A stretch of DNA of 64,000 nt from an uncultured Paracoccaceae bacterium (GCA_947488175.1 CANKYO010000005.1:310001-374000), one strand, 5' to 3'. Counted from the stretch's first letter, positions 27,850-37,445 are shown. The notes: generated by a model from the letters alone, not told the origin. Numbers and translations are program-made.

Positions 27850-28056
27850 ATGCAGAAAAAATCAATCATCCTTGCCGCAGTTGCCGTATTCGGCCTTGCC
27901 GGTTGTCTTGAAGGCGACGTTGAACGTGGCGTCGCAGGTGCAGGTGCAGGCCTGGTCGCATCAGAAGTGCTGGGCACAGACCGCACCGGCACAATCCTCG
28001 CAGGTGCTGCCGCTGGCGTGCTGTGCGACGACGCAGGCATCAACGGCTGCCGCTAA
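27850..28056 (+). CDS. Small glycine/alanine-rich lipoprotein
   Basis: 68 residues. Signal sequence QKKSIILAAVAVFGLAGC has a lipobox (LAGC) with Cys near residue 19, so the mature lipoprotein is about 50 residues. It contains a glycine-zipper-like segment (GVAGAGAGLVA, GTILAGAAAGVL) and a late Cys pair (C...C in VLCDDAGINGC). Probably envelope-anchored. Ribosome binding site is a weak AGGCAGA. Position before pccA may be incidental. Confidence 0.78.
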   Translation: MQKKSIILAAVAVFGLAGCLEGDVERGVAGAGAGLVASEVLGTDRTGTILAGAAAGVLCDDAGINGCR

Positions 28057-28152
28057 TCTGAATACCCGCGCGCCTCTCGCGCGGACTTATCAATGGAACC
28101 GTCGTCGCAGCGTGCCTGCGGCGGCGGTTTTGCGTTTTGGGGACGGAATATA

Positions 28153-30150
28153 ATGTTCAAGAAAATACTCATCGCCAATCGCGGCGAAATCGCCTGCCGC
28201 GTGATCAAGACCGCCCGCAAGATGGGCATCCAGACGGTCGCGATATATTCCGATGCGGACCGCAACGCGCTGCATGTGAAAATGGCGGATGAGGCGGTGC
28301 ATATCGGCCCGCCCCCGGCCAATCAGTCCTATATCGTCATCGATAAGGTGATGGATGCGATCAAACAGACGGGGGCGGAGGCCGTGCATCCCGGTTACGG
28401 CTTTTTGTCCGAAAACCCGAAATTCGCCGAGGCGCTGGCGGAAGCAGGCGTTGCCTTTATCGGCCCGCCCAAAGGCGCGATTGAGGCGATGGGGGACAAG
28501 ATCACCTCGAAAAAGCTGGCGCAGGAGGCGAATGTGTCGACCGTGCCCGGCTATATGGGCCTGATCGAAGACGCCGATGAGGCGGTGAAGATCAGCAATG
28601 AAATTGGCTATCCCGTGATGATCAAGGCGAGTGCCGGGGGCGGCGGCAAGGGGATGCGTATCGCTTGGAACGATGATGAAGCACGTGAAGGCTTTCAGTC
28701 GTCCAAGAACGAGGCGGCCAGCAGTTTTGGCGATGACCGGATTTTCATCGAGAAATTCGTGACCCAGCCCCGCCATATCGAAATTCAGGTGCTGGCCGAC
28801 AGTCACGGCAACGCCGTTTACCTGCATGAACGCGAATGTTCGATCCAACGCCGGAACCAAAAGGTCATCGAAGAAGCGCCAAGCCCGTTTCTGGATGAGG
28901 CGACGCGCAATGCCATGGGCGAGCAATCGGTCGCGCTGGCGCAGGCGGTGGGCTACACCAGTGCGGGCACGGTCGAGTTTATCGTGGATGGCAACCGCAA
29001 CTTTTACTTCCTTGAAATGAACACCCGGCTTCAGGTCGAACACCCCGTTACCGAACTGATCACCGGTGTTGATCTGGTCGAACAGATGATCCGGGTCGCT
29101 GCGGGTGAAAAGCTGCCATTCGAACAGAAGGACCTGAAAATCAACGGCTGGGCGATGGAAAGCCGGCTTTACGCCGAAGACCCTTATCGCGGCTTTCTGC
29201 CGTCCATCGGCCGTTTGACCCGCTACCGGCCGCCGGTCGAGGAAGCAACGCCAACCCGCGCTGTGCGCAATGATACTGGCGTATTCGAAGGCGGCGAGAT
29301 CAGCATGTATTACGACCCGATGATCGCCAAACTGTGCACATGGGCGCCCGACCGGGCCACCGCGATTGAGGAGATGCGCTTGGCGCTGGATGGGTTTGAG
29401 TTGGAAGGCATCGGGCATAACCTGCCGTTCCTCGCGGCCGTTTATGATCATCCGAAATTCACGTCTGGCAACATGACGACGGCGTTCATCGAGGAGGAAT
29501 ACCCCGAAGGATTTGATGGCGTGACCCTGCCGGATGAAGCTTGCATCCGCGTTGCCGCCGCCGCTGCTGCCATGCACCGGGTCGCCGAAATTCGGCGCGC
29601 GCGCATCTCTGGCCGGATGGATAATCATGAACGGCATGTGGGCGAAGATTGGGTGGTGAGCCTGCAGGGCCAATCCCACGAGGTGGTGATCACCGCCGAC
29701 CGTGCGGGGGCCGATGTGCAGATCAATGGGCGCACGCTGCGGGTCGAAAGTGACTGGACCCCGGGTGATCCGCTGGCGCGTCTGACGGTCGATGTTGACC
29801 CGCTGGTGCTGAAGGTAGGCAAAATCTCTGGCGGGTTCCGTGTGCGCTATCGCGGTGCCGATCTGAAGGTGCATGTGCGCACACCACGACAGGCCGAACT
29901 GGCTGCTCTGATGCCCGAGAAGCTGCCCCCCGATACATCAAAATTCTTGCTTTGCCCGATGCCCGGCCTGATCGTGAAGGTCAATGTGGCCTCAGGTGAC
30001 GAAATCCAGGAAGGTCAGGCGCTTTGCACCGTTGAAGCCATGAAGATGGAGAACATTCTGCGCGCCGAACGCAAAGGCGTGGTCAAGAAGGTGAACGCGG
30101 ATGCAGGCGATAGCCTGGCCGTTGATGATGTGATTATGGAATTCGAATGA
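28153..30150 (+). CDS. pccA: Propionyl-CoA carboxylase alpha (biotin) subunit
   Basis: 665 residues from the ATG at 28153; the in-frame ATG at 28093 adds 20 residues absent from the family. Biotin carboxylase domain (KKILIANRGEIACRVIK; ATP-grasp SAGGGGKGMRI; ECSIQRRNQKVIEEAPSP; EMNTRLQVEHPVTE), a linker with the PccA-specific region, and a biotinyl domain with VEAMKMEN near the C terminus (the Lys is biotinylated). Carboxylates biotin with ATP and bicarbonate for PccB. Confidence 0.96.
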   Translation: MFKKILIANRGEIACRVIKTARKMGIQTVAIYSDADRNALHVKMADEAVHIGPPPANQSYIVIDKVMDAIKQTGAEAVHPGYGFLSENPKFAEALAEAGVAFIGPPKGAIEAMGDKITSKKLAQEANVSTVPGYMGLIEDADEAVKISNEIGYPVMIKASAGGGGKGMRIAWNDDEAREGFQSSKNEAASSFGDDRIFIEKFVTQPRHIEIQVLADSHGNAVYLHERECSIQRRNQKVIEEAPSPFLDEATRNAMGEQSVALAQAVGYTSAGTVEFIVDGNRNFYFLEMNTRLQVEHPVTELITGVDLVEQMIRVAAGEKLPFEQKDLKINGWAMESRLYAEDPYRGFLPSIGRLTRYRPPVEEATPTRAVRNDTGVFEGGEISMYYDPMIAKLCTWAPDRATAIEEMRLALDGFELEGIGHNLPFLAAVYDHPKFTSGNMTTAFIEEEYPEGFDGVTLPDEACIRVAAAAAAMHRVAEIRRARISGRMDNHERHVGEDWVVSLQGQSHEVVITADRAGADVQINGRTLRVESDWTPGDPLARLTVDVDPLVLKVGKISGGFRVRYRGADLKVHVRTPRQAELAALMPEKLPPDTSKFLLCPMPGLIVKVNVASGDEIQEGQALCTVEAMKMENILRAERKGVVKKVNADAGDSLAVDDVIMEFE

Positions 30151-30169
30151 CGACTGTGGCGATCAAAGC

Positions 30170-30643
30170 CTATTGCCCTAATGCGCGCCGGTCCTCGATT
30201 TCCTGTTGGCGCAACGGCATCTTGTCGATGGAGCGCGAGATCTCGCGGATGCTCCATGGTGAGGGTTTGCGGAAGGCCACGCTGCCATCCTTGGCCACCA
30301 GCGCCATCATGTATCCGCGCGGACGCAGCTCCAGCCGCAGGTCTGACCGGGCCTCAGGGTCGGTGTCGGTGAAGACGATCACGTCACGTTCGGCCAGTTC
30401 ATCCAGGCCCCCCAGCAGCAGATCCATCTGCTGGCGAAACCGCGGATCGTTGGGCGTGTCGGCAAAGACGACGAGGGGACGGGCGATCCATTGCAGGTCG
30501 GCCAATGTGACGTCTGCCGCGTCGAAAACCTGCGCATGGTCTTCTTCCCAGCGTTCCAACACAGTTGCGTCCTGGGCAAACAGGCCGGTGGCCCCAAAAA
30601 AGACCGCCGCGGCGGCCACGAGCATATTCAACAATTTCATCAT
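30170..30643 (-). CDS. DUF4174 secreted protein
   Basis: 157 residues from ATG codons at 30643/30640 (an upstream start at 30715 would precede the signal peptide with 24 unusual residues). Signal peptide KLLNMLVAAAAVFFGATGLFA, then a thioredoxin-like-looking small domain with RPLVVFADTPNDPRF and YMMALVAKDGSVAFRKP, which fits DUF4174. No catalytic Cys pair is visible. Periplasmic. Lies convergent with pccA and divergent from the mutase; link to propionate metabolism not shown. Confidence 0.75.
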   Translation of the reverse strand: MMKLLNMLVAAAAVFFGATGLFAQDATVLERWEEDHAQVFDAADVTLADLQWIARPLVVFADTPNDPRFRQQMDLLLGGLDELAERDVIVFTDTDPEARSDLRLELRPRGYMMALVAKDGSVAFRKPSPWSIREISRSIDKMPLRQQEIEDRRALGQ

Positions 30644-30733
30644 CCACTCTGATATAGAGGCGGGTTCGGGAAAAGCTAAGGGCCAAGTGCCTTTGGTCAC
30701 AAATAATTTTTCCACCCCAGACCGGAGGTTTCC

Positions 30734-32860
30734 ATGAGCGACAAGAAAATCTGGGAAGATATTGCAGCCAGGGAGTTGCGGGGCAAGCCGCTGGATGCGC
30801 TGACCTGGGACACGCTGGAGGGTATCAAGGTCAAGCCGCTATATACCGCCGAGGATATCGCGGACCTGCCCCATATGGGCGGCGTGCCCGGTGCGGCCCC
30901 CTTTACCCGTGGCGTGAAGGCCACGATGTATGCAGGCCGCCCCTGGACGATCCGGCAATATGCGGGGTTTTCGACGGCCGAGGAATCGAACGCGTTTTAC
31001 CGCAAGGCACTGGATGCGGGCCAGCAGGGTGTTTCCGTCGCCTTCGATCTGGCAACGCATCGCGGTTATGACAGCGACCACCCACGGGTGGAGGGCGATG
31101 TGGGCAAGGCCGGTGTGGCCATCGACAGTGTCGAGGATATGAAGATCCTGTTTGATGGGATCCCGCTCGATAAGGTCAGTGTGTCGATGACGATGAACGG
31201 TGCGGTCATTCCGATCCTCGCCAATTTCATCGTGGCCGGGGAAGAGCAGGGGCATCCGCGCAACGTCCTGTCCGGCACGATTCAGAACGATATTCTGAAG
31301 GAATTCATGGTGCGCAACACCTATGTCTATCCGCCAGAACCGTCGATGCGGATCATTGCGGATATCATCGAATACACCACAAATGAGATGCCGAAGTTCA
31401 ATTCGATCAGCATTAGTGGCTACCACATGCAAGAGGCCGGGGCGAACCTGGTGCAGGAACTGGCCTATACGCTGGCCGATGGCCGCGAATATGTGCGCAC
31501 GGCCATCGCGCGCGGCATGGATGTAGATCAGTTTGCCGGACGGCTCAGTTTCTTTTTTGCCATCGGGATGAACTTTTTCATGGAGGCCGCGAAGCTGCGC
31601 GCGGCCCGTCTGCTCTGGTCGCGGATCATGGCGGAGTTTGAACCGAAGAACCCGAAATCGTCGATGCTGCGGACACACTGCCAGACATCTGGCGTGTCTT
31701 TGCAGGAACAGGACCCCTACAACAATGTCATCCGCACCGCCTACGAGGCGATGAGCGCGGTTCTGGGCGGTACGCAGTCGCTGCACACCAACGCGCTGGA
31801 CGAGGCGATTGCGTTGCCAACCGAATTCAGTGCACGCATTGCACGCAATACCCAGTTGATTTTGCAGGAAGAAACGGGGGTGACCAATGTGGTCGATCCT
31901 TTGGCTGGGTCATACTACGTCGAAAACCTGACCCATGAATTGGCTGTGGCCGCGTGGGCCTTGATCGAAGAAGTTGAGGAGATGGGCGGGATGACCAAAG
32001 CGGTCGCATCCGGCATGCCCAAGCTGCGGATCGAGGAAACTGCCGCCCGCCGTCAGGCGGAAATCGACCGTGGGATCGAGGTGATCGTCGGGGTTAACAA
32101 GTATCGCAAGGACAAGGAAGACCCGATTGATATCCTTGATATCGACAATGATGCGGTGCGCGAAGCGCAGGTCGCGCGGATTGAACGGACCAAGGCGACC
32201 CGCGATCAGGCAGCCTGTGACACAGCGCTGGCCGATCTGACGCGCCGCGCAAACGAAGGCGGCAACCTGTTGGAAGCAGCGATTGAGGCCGCACGCGCCC
32301 GCGCCACCGTAGGAGAAATCAGCATGGCTATGGAAAAAGCATTTGGTCGGCACCGGGCCGAGGTCAAGACGCTCGCCGGGGTGTATGGTGCGGCTTATGA
32401 GGGCGATGAAGGTTTTGCCGCCATTCAGGACAGCATCAATACCTTTGCCGAGGAAGAAGGGCGGCGTCCACGCATGCTGGTCGTCAAGATGGGGCAGGAC
32501 GGGCATGACCGGGGGGCCAAGGTCATTGCCACGGCGTTCGCCGATATCGGGTTTGACGTGGACGTGGGTCCTCTGTTTCAGACCCCGGATGAGGCGGCAC
32601 AAGATGCCATCGACAATGATGTGCATGTCATCGGGATCAGCAGCCAGGCAGCGGGGCACAAGACGCTGGCGCCAAAACTGGTGCAGGCCCTGAAAGACGC
32701 CGATGCGGACGATATCATCGTGATCTGCGGGGGCGTTATTCCGCAACAGGATTACCAATTCCTTTACGACGCGGGCGTGAAGGCGATCTTTGGCCCTGGT
32801 ACCAACATTCCCAAGGCTGCGCAGGATATTTTGGGGTTGATCCGCCAGGCGCGCGGGTAG
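30734..32860 (+). CDS. mcm: Methylmalonyl-CoA mutase
   Basis: 708 residues, single-chain AdoCbl enzyme. N-terminal TIM-barrel with [34 protein letters not shown] and [17 protein letters not shown]-terminal cobalamin domain with the D-x-H-x-x-G motif in [15 protein letters not shown] and GGVIPQQDY. Isomerises (R)-methylmalonyl-CoA to succinyl-CoA, the last step of propionyl-CoA assimilation and part of the ethylmalonyl-CoA pathway. GGAGG ribosome binding site six bases before the ATG. Confidence 0.97.
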   Translation: MSDKKIWEDIAARELRGKPLDALTWDTLEGIKVKPLYTAEDIADLPHMGGVPGAAPFTRGVKATMYAGRPWTIRQYAGFSTAEESNAFYRKALDAGQQGVSVAFDLATHRGYDSDHPRVEGDVGKAGVAIDSVEDMKILFDGIPLDKVSVSMTMNGAVIPILANFIVAGEEQGHPRNVLSGTIQNDILKEFMVRNTYVYPPEPSMRIIADIIEYTTNEMPKFNSISISGYHMQEAGANLVQELAYTLADGREYVRTAIARGMDVDQFAGRLSFFFAIGMNFFMEAAKLRAARLLWSRIMAEFEPKNPKSSMLRTHCQTSGVSLQEQDPYNNVIRTAYEAMSAVLGGTQSLHTNALDEAIALPTEFSARIARNTQLILQEETGVTNVVDPLAGSYYVENLTHELAVAAWALIEEVEEMGGMTKAVASGMPKLRIEETAARRQAEIDRGIEVIVGVNKYRKDKEDPIDILDIDNDAVREAQVARIERTKATRDQAACDTALADLTRRANEGGNLLEAAIEAARARATVGEISMAMEKAFGRHRAEVKTLAGVYGAAYEGDEGFAAIQDSINTFAEEEGRRPRMLVVKMGQDGHDRGAKVIATAFADIGFDVDVGPLFQTPDEAAQDAIDNDVHVIGISSQAAGHKTLAPKLVQALKDADADDIIVICGGVIPQQDYQFLYDAGVKAIFGPGTNIPKAAQDILGLIRQARG

Positions 32861-32882
32861 ATCAAAATTCTAGAATTTTGAT
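32861..32882. repeat. Perfect TCTAGA-centred palindrome
   Basis: A perfect 22-base palindrome (11-base arm ATCAAAATTCT) begins immediately after the mutase stop codon and ends 18 bases before the next start. It can form a hairpin in the mRNA and shares the TCTAGA centre and A/T arms with the second hairpin at 8571-8599. No T-run follows. Confidence 0.65.
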
Positions 32883-32900
32883 CGCTGCCGGGAGCAGACC

Positions 32901-33494
32901 ATGCTGAAACTGGATCATCTTGCCGTGGCTGCCCAAACGCTGGCAGACGGTGTCGCCTGGGTCGAACGGACATTAGGCGTGACCATGCAACCGGGCGGCC
33001 AGCATGCCCGCTATGGCACGCATAACAAGCTGTTGGGGCTGGGTGATATCTATCTGGAAGTGATTGCGCCGGACCCGGATGCAGAGCCGTTTGATGGGCC
33101 GCGTTGGTTTGGCCTTGATCAATTCAGCGGCCCGCCCCGTTTGGCGAACTGGATTTGCCAGACCGACAGTTTCGATGAAACGATGGCAATCACCGGCCCG
33201 CCCATTGATCTGGCACGGGGTGACTTGCGCTGGCAGTTGACTGTACCCGAAGATGGCAGCCTGCCGTTCGGCGGGGCCTTTCCCACGCTTATCCGCTGGG
33301 CCGAGGGCACCACGCATCCTGCCACGCGCCTGCCCGATAGCGGTTGCCGGTTGCGCAGGTTCGAGGTTAGCCATCCCGATGCGGCCTTGCCGGGTATGGT
33401 TGATATTGCTGATCCACGGGTGCTTTTCCTGCGCGGCCCCAGTGGTTTTCGCGCCATAATCGACACGCCCAAAGGCGAGCGTGTTCTGAGCTAG
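32901..33494 (+). CDS. VOC-superfamily protein, Glyoxalase_3-like
   Basis: 197 residues. The vicinal-oxygen-chelate start [40 protein letters not shown] and a second half through to [10 protein letters not shown] fit the Glyoxalase_3-like domain. It follows methylmalonyl-CoA mutase, where an epimerase would be welcome, and epimerases are also VOC proteins, but it is longer than that enzyme and lacks its usual core, so I do not call it one. Substrate unknown. Confidence 0.75.
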   Translation: MLKLDHLAVAAQTLADGVAWVERTLGVTMQPGGQHARYGTHNKLLGLGDIYLEVIAPDPDAEPFDGPRWFGLDQFSGPPRLANWICQTDSFDETMAITGPPIDLARGDLRWQLTVPEDGSLPFGGAFPTLIRWAEGTTHPATRLPDSGCRLRRFEVSHPDAALPGMVDIADPRVLFLRGPSGFRAIIDTPKGERVLS

Positions 33495-33601
33495 CGGTCA
33501 GAAAACATGGCTCAAATCGGTGGCAAGCCTTTGAAAGCTTGCACATCGCGCCGATAATGGTTTTGGTGCCGCCGCAAGCCTCATCCGGACAAAGGGACCC
33601 T

Positions 33602-34282
33602 ATGTCGATCTGGACCCGCATTGCTGACGCTATTTCAGCCCTCGCCACTGGTGAGGGGCTGTCGGCTGTGTTTGAAAAGCTGCGCACGCCGCCGGAGCGG
33701 ACTGTTGCCTTTACAATCGCCGTTATCGCTTTGGGGGCCAAAATGGCCAAGGCTGATGGCGTGGTGACGCGCGACGAGGTGATCGCCTTTCGCGAGGTGT
33801 TTGTCATACCGGCGGCGGAAGAGGAGAACGCCGCCCGCGTGTTCAACATGGCCCGGCAGGATGTGGCGGGATTTGACACTTATGCCCGCCGGATCAAGGC
33901 GATGTATGGCGCGGATGACGCGCCGCTTTGTGATCTGCTGGAGGGGCTGTTTCATATCGCCATGGCCGACGGGATCTATCATCCGAAAGAGGATGCGTTT
34001 TTGCGGGAAGTGGCAGAGATTTTCGGATTTGATGAGCGCCGTTTTCGCAGCATCCGTGCGCAATTTGTCGAGGATGCAGAGCGTGATCCCTATGATGTTT
34101 TGCGGGTTGAACCTGACGCGCCGCTGAATGAAATCCGTGCGTCCTGGCGCAAGCTTGTGCGCGAAACCCATCCTGATCAGATGATGGCAAGGGGTGTGCC
34201 GGAAGAGGCCATCAAACTGGCCGAGCGCCGCATGGTGGCGATCAACCGGGCCTGGGAACAGATACAGGATACAAGGGTGTGA
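33602..34282 (+). CDS. TerB/DjlA-like protein with C-terminal J domain
   Basis: 226 residues from the ATG at 33602. Residues about 40-145 form a TerB-like helical bundle (AKMAKADGVVTRDEVIAFRE, HIAMADGIYHPKEDAFLREV). Residues about 160-226 form a J domain (DPYDVLRVEPDAPLNEIRAS, with the HPD triad in VRETHPDQMMARG), so it should stimulate a DnaK-type chaperone. No clear transmembrane anchor, unlike E. coli DjlA. GTGA overlap with the next gene. Confidence 0.88.
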   Translation: MSIWTRIADAISALATGEGLSAVFEKLRTPPERTVAFTIAVIALGAKMAKADGVVTRDEVIAFREVFVIPAAEEENAARVFNMARQDVAGFDTYARRIKAMYGADDAPLCDLLEGLFHIAMADGIYHPKEDAFLREVAEIFGFDERRFRSIRAQFVEDAERDPYDVLRVEPDAPLNEIRASWRKLVRETHPDQMMARGVPEEAIKLAERRMVAINRAWEQIQDTRV

Positions 34283-35277
34283 GGATCGCGACCTATAACA
34301 TCGAGTGGTTCAATAATCTGTTTGATGACAACGGCTTATTGATCGCCGATGGCAGTTGGTCGGGCCGGTGGGATGTCACCCGCGCCCAGCAGACCGATGC
34401 GCTGGGTGCTGTTTTTACCGCGATGGATGCCGATGCCGTGATGATTATCGAGGCCCCGGACAGCAGCCGCAAACGCGACGGGACATTGGCATTGGTCGAA
34501 TTTGCCAGGTATTTCGGGTTGCGGACCACTGCGGCGATTGTCGGGTTTAAGAACGATACCCAACAGGAAATCGCGCTGCTGTATGATCCGACGGTGATGC
34601 AGGCGGTCCATGACCCGAAGGGTGATGATGACTGTCCGCCATTCGACAACAAGTTCCGCATGGATGTGAATGTGGACGCGGCCCCCGACATTATCCGCTG
34701 GTCGAAACCCCCTTTGGAGATTGCCGTGACGACGCCGAATGGGCCGCTGCGGTTGATTGGTGTTCATGCCAAATCCAAGGCGCCGCATGGCGCGCGGAAT
34801 GCGGCGGCGGCGACCAGATTATCCATTGAAAACAGGCGCAAGCAGTTGGCCCAATGCATCTGGCTGCGCAAGCGGGTCGAGGCGCATCTGGCAGCAGGCG
34901 ATGACCTGATCGTGCTGGGTGATTTCAATGATGGTCCGGGACTGGACGAGTATGAAAAGCTGTTTGGCAGGTCCGGCGTGGAGATTGTTCTGGGCGAAGG
35001 CAATGGCATGCAGTTGTTCGATCCGCATGCCCGCATGGCGCTTGGTCGCAGGCTGGGTGCGATGCCGGTCACGGCGCGTTTCAAGCGGAAGGGAGAGCCT
35101 TATTTGCAGGCGCTTCTGGACTACATCATGGTGTCGCCCGGGTTGCGGTCGAAGGACCCGCGCTGGCAGATCTGGCATCCGTTTGATCACCCGCAATGTT
35201 ATGCCAATGCCGATCTGCGCGAGGCGCTTTTGCTGGCCTCTGACCACTTTCCGGTCGTGCTGGACATTGCTTTGTGA
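34279..35277 (+). CDS. Endonuclease/exonuclease/phosphatase (EEP) family protein
   Basis: 332 residues starting at GTG 34279, overlapping the upstream stop by four bases. RIATYNIEWFNNLF (metal Asn/Glu), ALLYDPTVMQ, IGVHAKSKAP, LIVLGDFNDGPG (catalytic Asp/Asn) and LASDHFPVVLDI (Asp-His) are the five EEP motifs. A Mg-dependent phosphodiesterase or nuclease, cytoplasmic; DNA, RNA or lipid substrate cannot be told from sequence. Translationally coupled to the J-domain protein. Confidence 0.85.
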   Translation: MRIATYNIEWFNNLFDDNGLLIADGSWSGRWDVTRAQQTDALGAVFTAMDADAVMIIEAPDSSRKRDGTLALVEFARYFGLRTTAAIVGFKNDTQQEIALLYDPTVMQAVHDPKGDDDCPPFDNKFRMDVNVDAAPDIIRWSKPPLEIAVTTPNGPLRLIGVHAKSKAPHGARNAAAATRLSIENRRKQLAQCIWLRKRVEAHLAAGDDLIVLGDFNDGPGLDEYEKLFGRSGVEIVLGEGNGMQLFDPHARMALGRRLGAMPVTARFKRKGEPYLQALLDYIMVSPGLRSKDPRWQIWHPFDHPQCYANADLREALLLASDHFPVVLDIAL

Positions 35278-35278
35278 T

Positions 35279-35307
35279 TTGAGGGTTATCCCTTATTTTG
35301 TTATAGT
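35279..35307 (+). promoter_or_regulatory. Promoter predicting a leaderless mRNA
   Basis: TTGAGG (35279-35284), a 17-base spacer and TATAGT (35302-35307) end only six bases before the ATG at 35314. Transcription from it would begin at or next to the start codon. No Shine-Dalgarno sequence is present before that ATG, which agrees with a leaderless message. Confidence 0.55.
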
Positions 35308-35313
35308 TTCGGC

Positions 35314-35682
35314 ATGAAACAGATAGCTGCATTAACACTGGCCCTTGGCCTGACCGTCACCCCTGTTTTGGCGGAGGATGGCGAGGTTCAAGAGGGCTTT
35401 AATCTGATGGAAGAGGGCGCGCGGATGCTGATGCGCGGCCTCATGTCCGAGATGGAACCGGCGATTTCGGAACTGCGCGGATCGCTGGAAGACATGGCCC
35501 CGGTGATCGGAGAGTTCGCCCGAGAGATGGGTCCTGCGTTCACTGAATTGTTGAGCCAGGTGGATGATTTCCGGCATTATCAGGCGCCGGAGTTTCTGCC
35601 CAATGGTGATATCATTATCCGACGCGATCCGGATGCGCCGGTCTGGATGCCGGACAGCGAAACGGGTGAAATTGAGCTTTAG
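35314..35682 (+). CDS. Small secreted hypothetical protein
   Basis: 122 residues. Signal peptide KQIAALTLALGLTVTPVLA is followed by an amphipathic helical stretch rich in Glu and Met (EEGARMLMRGLMSEMEPAIS, ELRGSLEDMAPVIGEFAREM) and a conserved-looking end with YQAPEFLPNGDIIIRRDP. Proteins of this type occur across Rhodobacteraceae without a known function, and are sometimes mislabelled as ATPases; no nucleotide-binding motif exists here. Predicted leaderless expression. Confidence 0.75.
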   Translation: MKQIAALTLALGLTVTPVLAEDGEVQEGFNLMEEGARMLMRGLMSEMEPAISELRGSLEDMAPVIGEFAREMGPAFTELLSQVDDFRHYQAPEFLPNGDIIIRRDPDAPVWMPDSETGEIEL

Positions 35683-35773
35683 ATTGGGTGTTGCGTGACC
35701 CCCCACCGAACGGTGGCAACGCCCGGTGCAGGCGAATCGTAGGTTAACGCCTGTTTTTCATGGCCAAACCGCT

Positions 35774-35823
35774 GTCGGCATCGCGTCGGATTTGCGTCGG
35801 CAAAACGTCGGACCTTTTGTCGG
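35774..35823. repeat. Phased GTCGG array, copy A
   Basis: Five GTCGG units start at 35774, 35785, 35796, 35807 and 35819, that is 11, 11, 11 and 12 bases apart, so all face the same side of the helix. The array lies between two convergent genes, after a GTTAACGCCTGTTTTT-like lead that is also conserved before copy B (53819-53867). Unknown function; a multi-site protein target is likely. Confidence 0.7.
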
Positions 35824-35863
35824 CTTTGACCCCCATTAAGACTGCGAACGTTGCGCGACGCGG

Positions 35864-37405
35864 CTATTTCGTGAACGTGACCGTGCCCGTTGCATCAAGG
35901 GCTGAGACCAGCGCGCCGAACCGCGCTTCGGCCACTTCGCCAAAAAGCGGGCGGGCCTGCTGCGTCAGTTTGAGGGTGAGTTCGCGTGACTTGCTGTTCC
36001 ATTTCAGGACACCCGGTTGTTCGTCGGTATTGATCCAGAGCATCGCGCCCAGACGCATGGCCTTGCCCAGTATCTCGGCCTCTTTGATCTGGTCGGGGGT
36101 CAACATCGCGAAAAGATCGCTATAGCGGGGGTTGTCGGGCTTGTTGGTGTAGCGGTTCATCAGGGCCAGCCCAAGCAGCACACGTTCATAGTGCTTTAGC
36201 CCGCCCAGATTGGCGCGTGTGGCGTTGTCGAATGTCACCTCGGCCCGGTAATCGGGATGCGCACGCCAGCTGACATCATGCAGCAGACACGCGGCCTTGA
36301 TGATCCGCTTGCGCTGCCAGTTGGCGCGCGGAAAGAGGGGTTTGACAAAATCAAACAGCACGCGGCCAAAGCCGGGCAGGCGGGCATCCTTGGCTTCGGC
36401 AAAGCGACAGGCCTCGATCAGGGGGTCGCGTTCGCGCAGCGCGCGGGGCATCTGTTCAAACAGCATCCCCTCGCGGATTCCATAGGATGAGACGGCGACA
36501 TCCTTGGGTTTGAAGGTGCGCATCAGTTCCTGCAGCACGATCGTGGCCAGCGGCACCAGCGACATTCGACTGTCGGAAATGCCACACCGCGCGCGTAATT
36601 CCTGCAGATCAGAGCTGCGGATATATTCGGCGGTCTTGCTGATCTTGCGCGATGTCATGCGGTATTCGTGCAGAACGGTCAACGGATAGCCCCGCCGTTC
36701 CATATCGACCCGCGCGATGGCACGCCATGATCCGCCCACCAGAAACAGGCGCATGCCGGTTTCATTGCCCATCTCGTCATGCAGGTTTTGCATCGTCTCG
36801 CGCACGTAAGCCTTGACCGCCTTCTTGCCGCCCTTGATTTCGCGCAGTTTCAACGGGCCAAGCGCGGATGTGACCCGCCGCCCGACGCGCCCTTCTGCCA
36901 GATCGGCCAGTTCCATGGATGACCCGCCGATATCGCAGACGAGCCCGTAACTGCCCGGCCAGCCCAACAATACGCCTTGCGCCGACAATCGCGCCTCTTC
37001 CTTGCCGTCGATGACCCAAAGCTTGATGCCGGTTTCGCGCAGGATTTCATCTTGAAATTCTTTGCCGTCGCTGGCCTCGCGCATCGCGGCGGTGGCCACA
37101 GCGGTCAGCGGGCTGATCCCCATGCCTTCGGCCAGCGCGGCGAAACGCCGGATTGCCGACAGCGCCCGCACTCGGCCTTCGGGGTTGAGATGTCCGGTTT
37201 CCGATAATCCGGCACCCAAGGCACACATGATCTTTTCGTTGTAGAAATAGGCTGGCGAACGGCCCGCACCGTCAAACACGACCAACCGGACAGAGTTGGA
37301 ACCGACATCAATGACACCGACCCGGCGCAGGTTTTGTGCCGCCTCGTCCTCGAACAGAGGGCGGCCGAACGGCCCCCAATCAATGGTGTCCGGTTGTTGC
37401 GTCAT
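35864..37405 (-). CDS. ppx: Exopolyphosphatase (Ppx/GppA family)
   Basis: 513 residues from the ATG at 37405; a GTG at 37432 is possible. ASKHA fold with VGVIDVGSNSVRLVVFDG, VATAAMREASDGKEF and the phosphate loop LVCDIGGSSMELADL. C-terminal helical region includes an HD-like segment (LLHDVSWRAHPDYR). Degrades polyphosphate or pppGpp. Follows ppk1 on the same strand, giving the synthesis/degradation pair typical of proteobacteria. Confidence 0.93.
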   Translation of the reverse strand: MTQQPDTIDWGPFGRPLFEDEAAQNLRRVGVIDVGSNSVRLVVFDGAGRSPAYFYNEKIMCALGAGLSETGHLNPEGRVRALSAIRRFAALAEGMGISPLTAVATAAMREASDGKEFQDEILRETGIKLWVIDGKEEARLSAQGVLLGWPGSYGLVCDIGGSSMELADLAEGRVGRRVTSALGPLKLREIKGGKKAVKAYVRETMQNLHDEMGNETGMRLFLVGGSWRAIARVDMERRGYPLTVLHEYRMTSRKISKTAEYIRSSDLQELRARCGISDSRMSLVPLATIVLQELMRTFKPKDVAVSSYGIREGMLFEQMPRALRERDPLIEACRFAEAKDARLPGFGRVLFDFVKPLFPRANWQRKRIIKAACLLHDVSWRAHPDYRAEVTFDNATRANLGGLKHYERVLLGLALMNRYTNKPDNPRYSDLFAMLTPDQIKEAEILGKAMRLGAMLWINTDEQPGVLKWNSKSRELTLKLTQQARPLFGEVAEARFGALVSALDATGTVTFTK

Positions 37406-37445
37406 GTGGTCCCGTCCCCGCAGATGCCCCACGATCAGGTATCGG

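Noticed and set aside
27509..28153. 214-codon frame through the gap and the lipoprotein gene
   Set aside because: Runs out of phase through the clear lipoprotein gene and across the terminator-like hairpin.
28090..29874. 594-codon open frame antisense to pccA
   Set aside because: Composition-driven shadow of a G/C-rich gene; it encodes His/Arg/Gly-rich sequence without domains and lacks a ribosome binding site.
32901..33494. Call as methylmalonyl-CoA epimerase
   Set aside because: Too long and wrong VOC subtype, despite suggestive position after the mutase.
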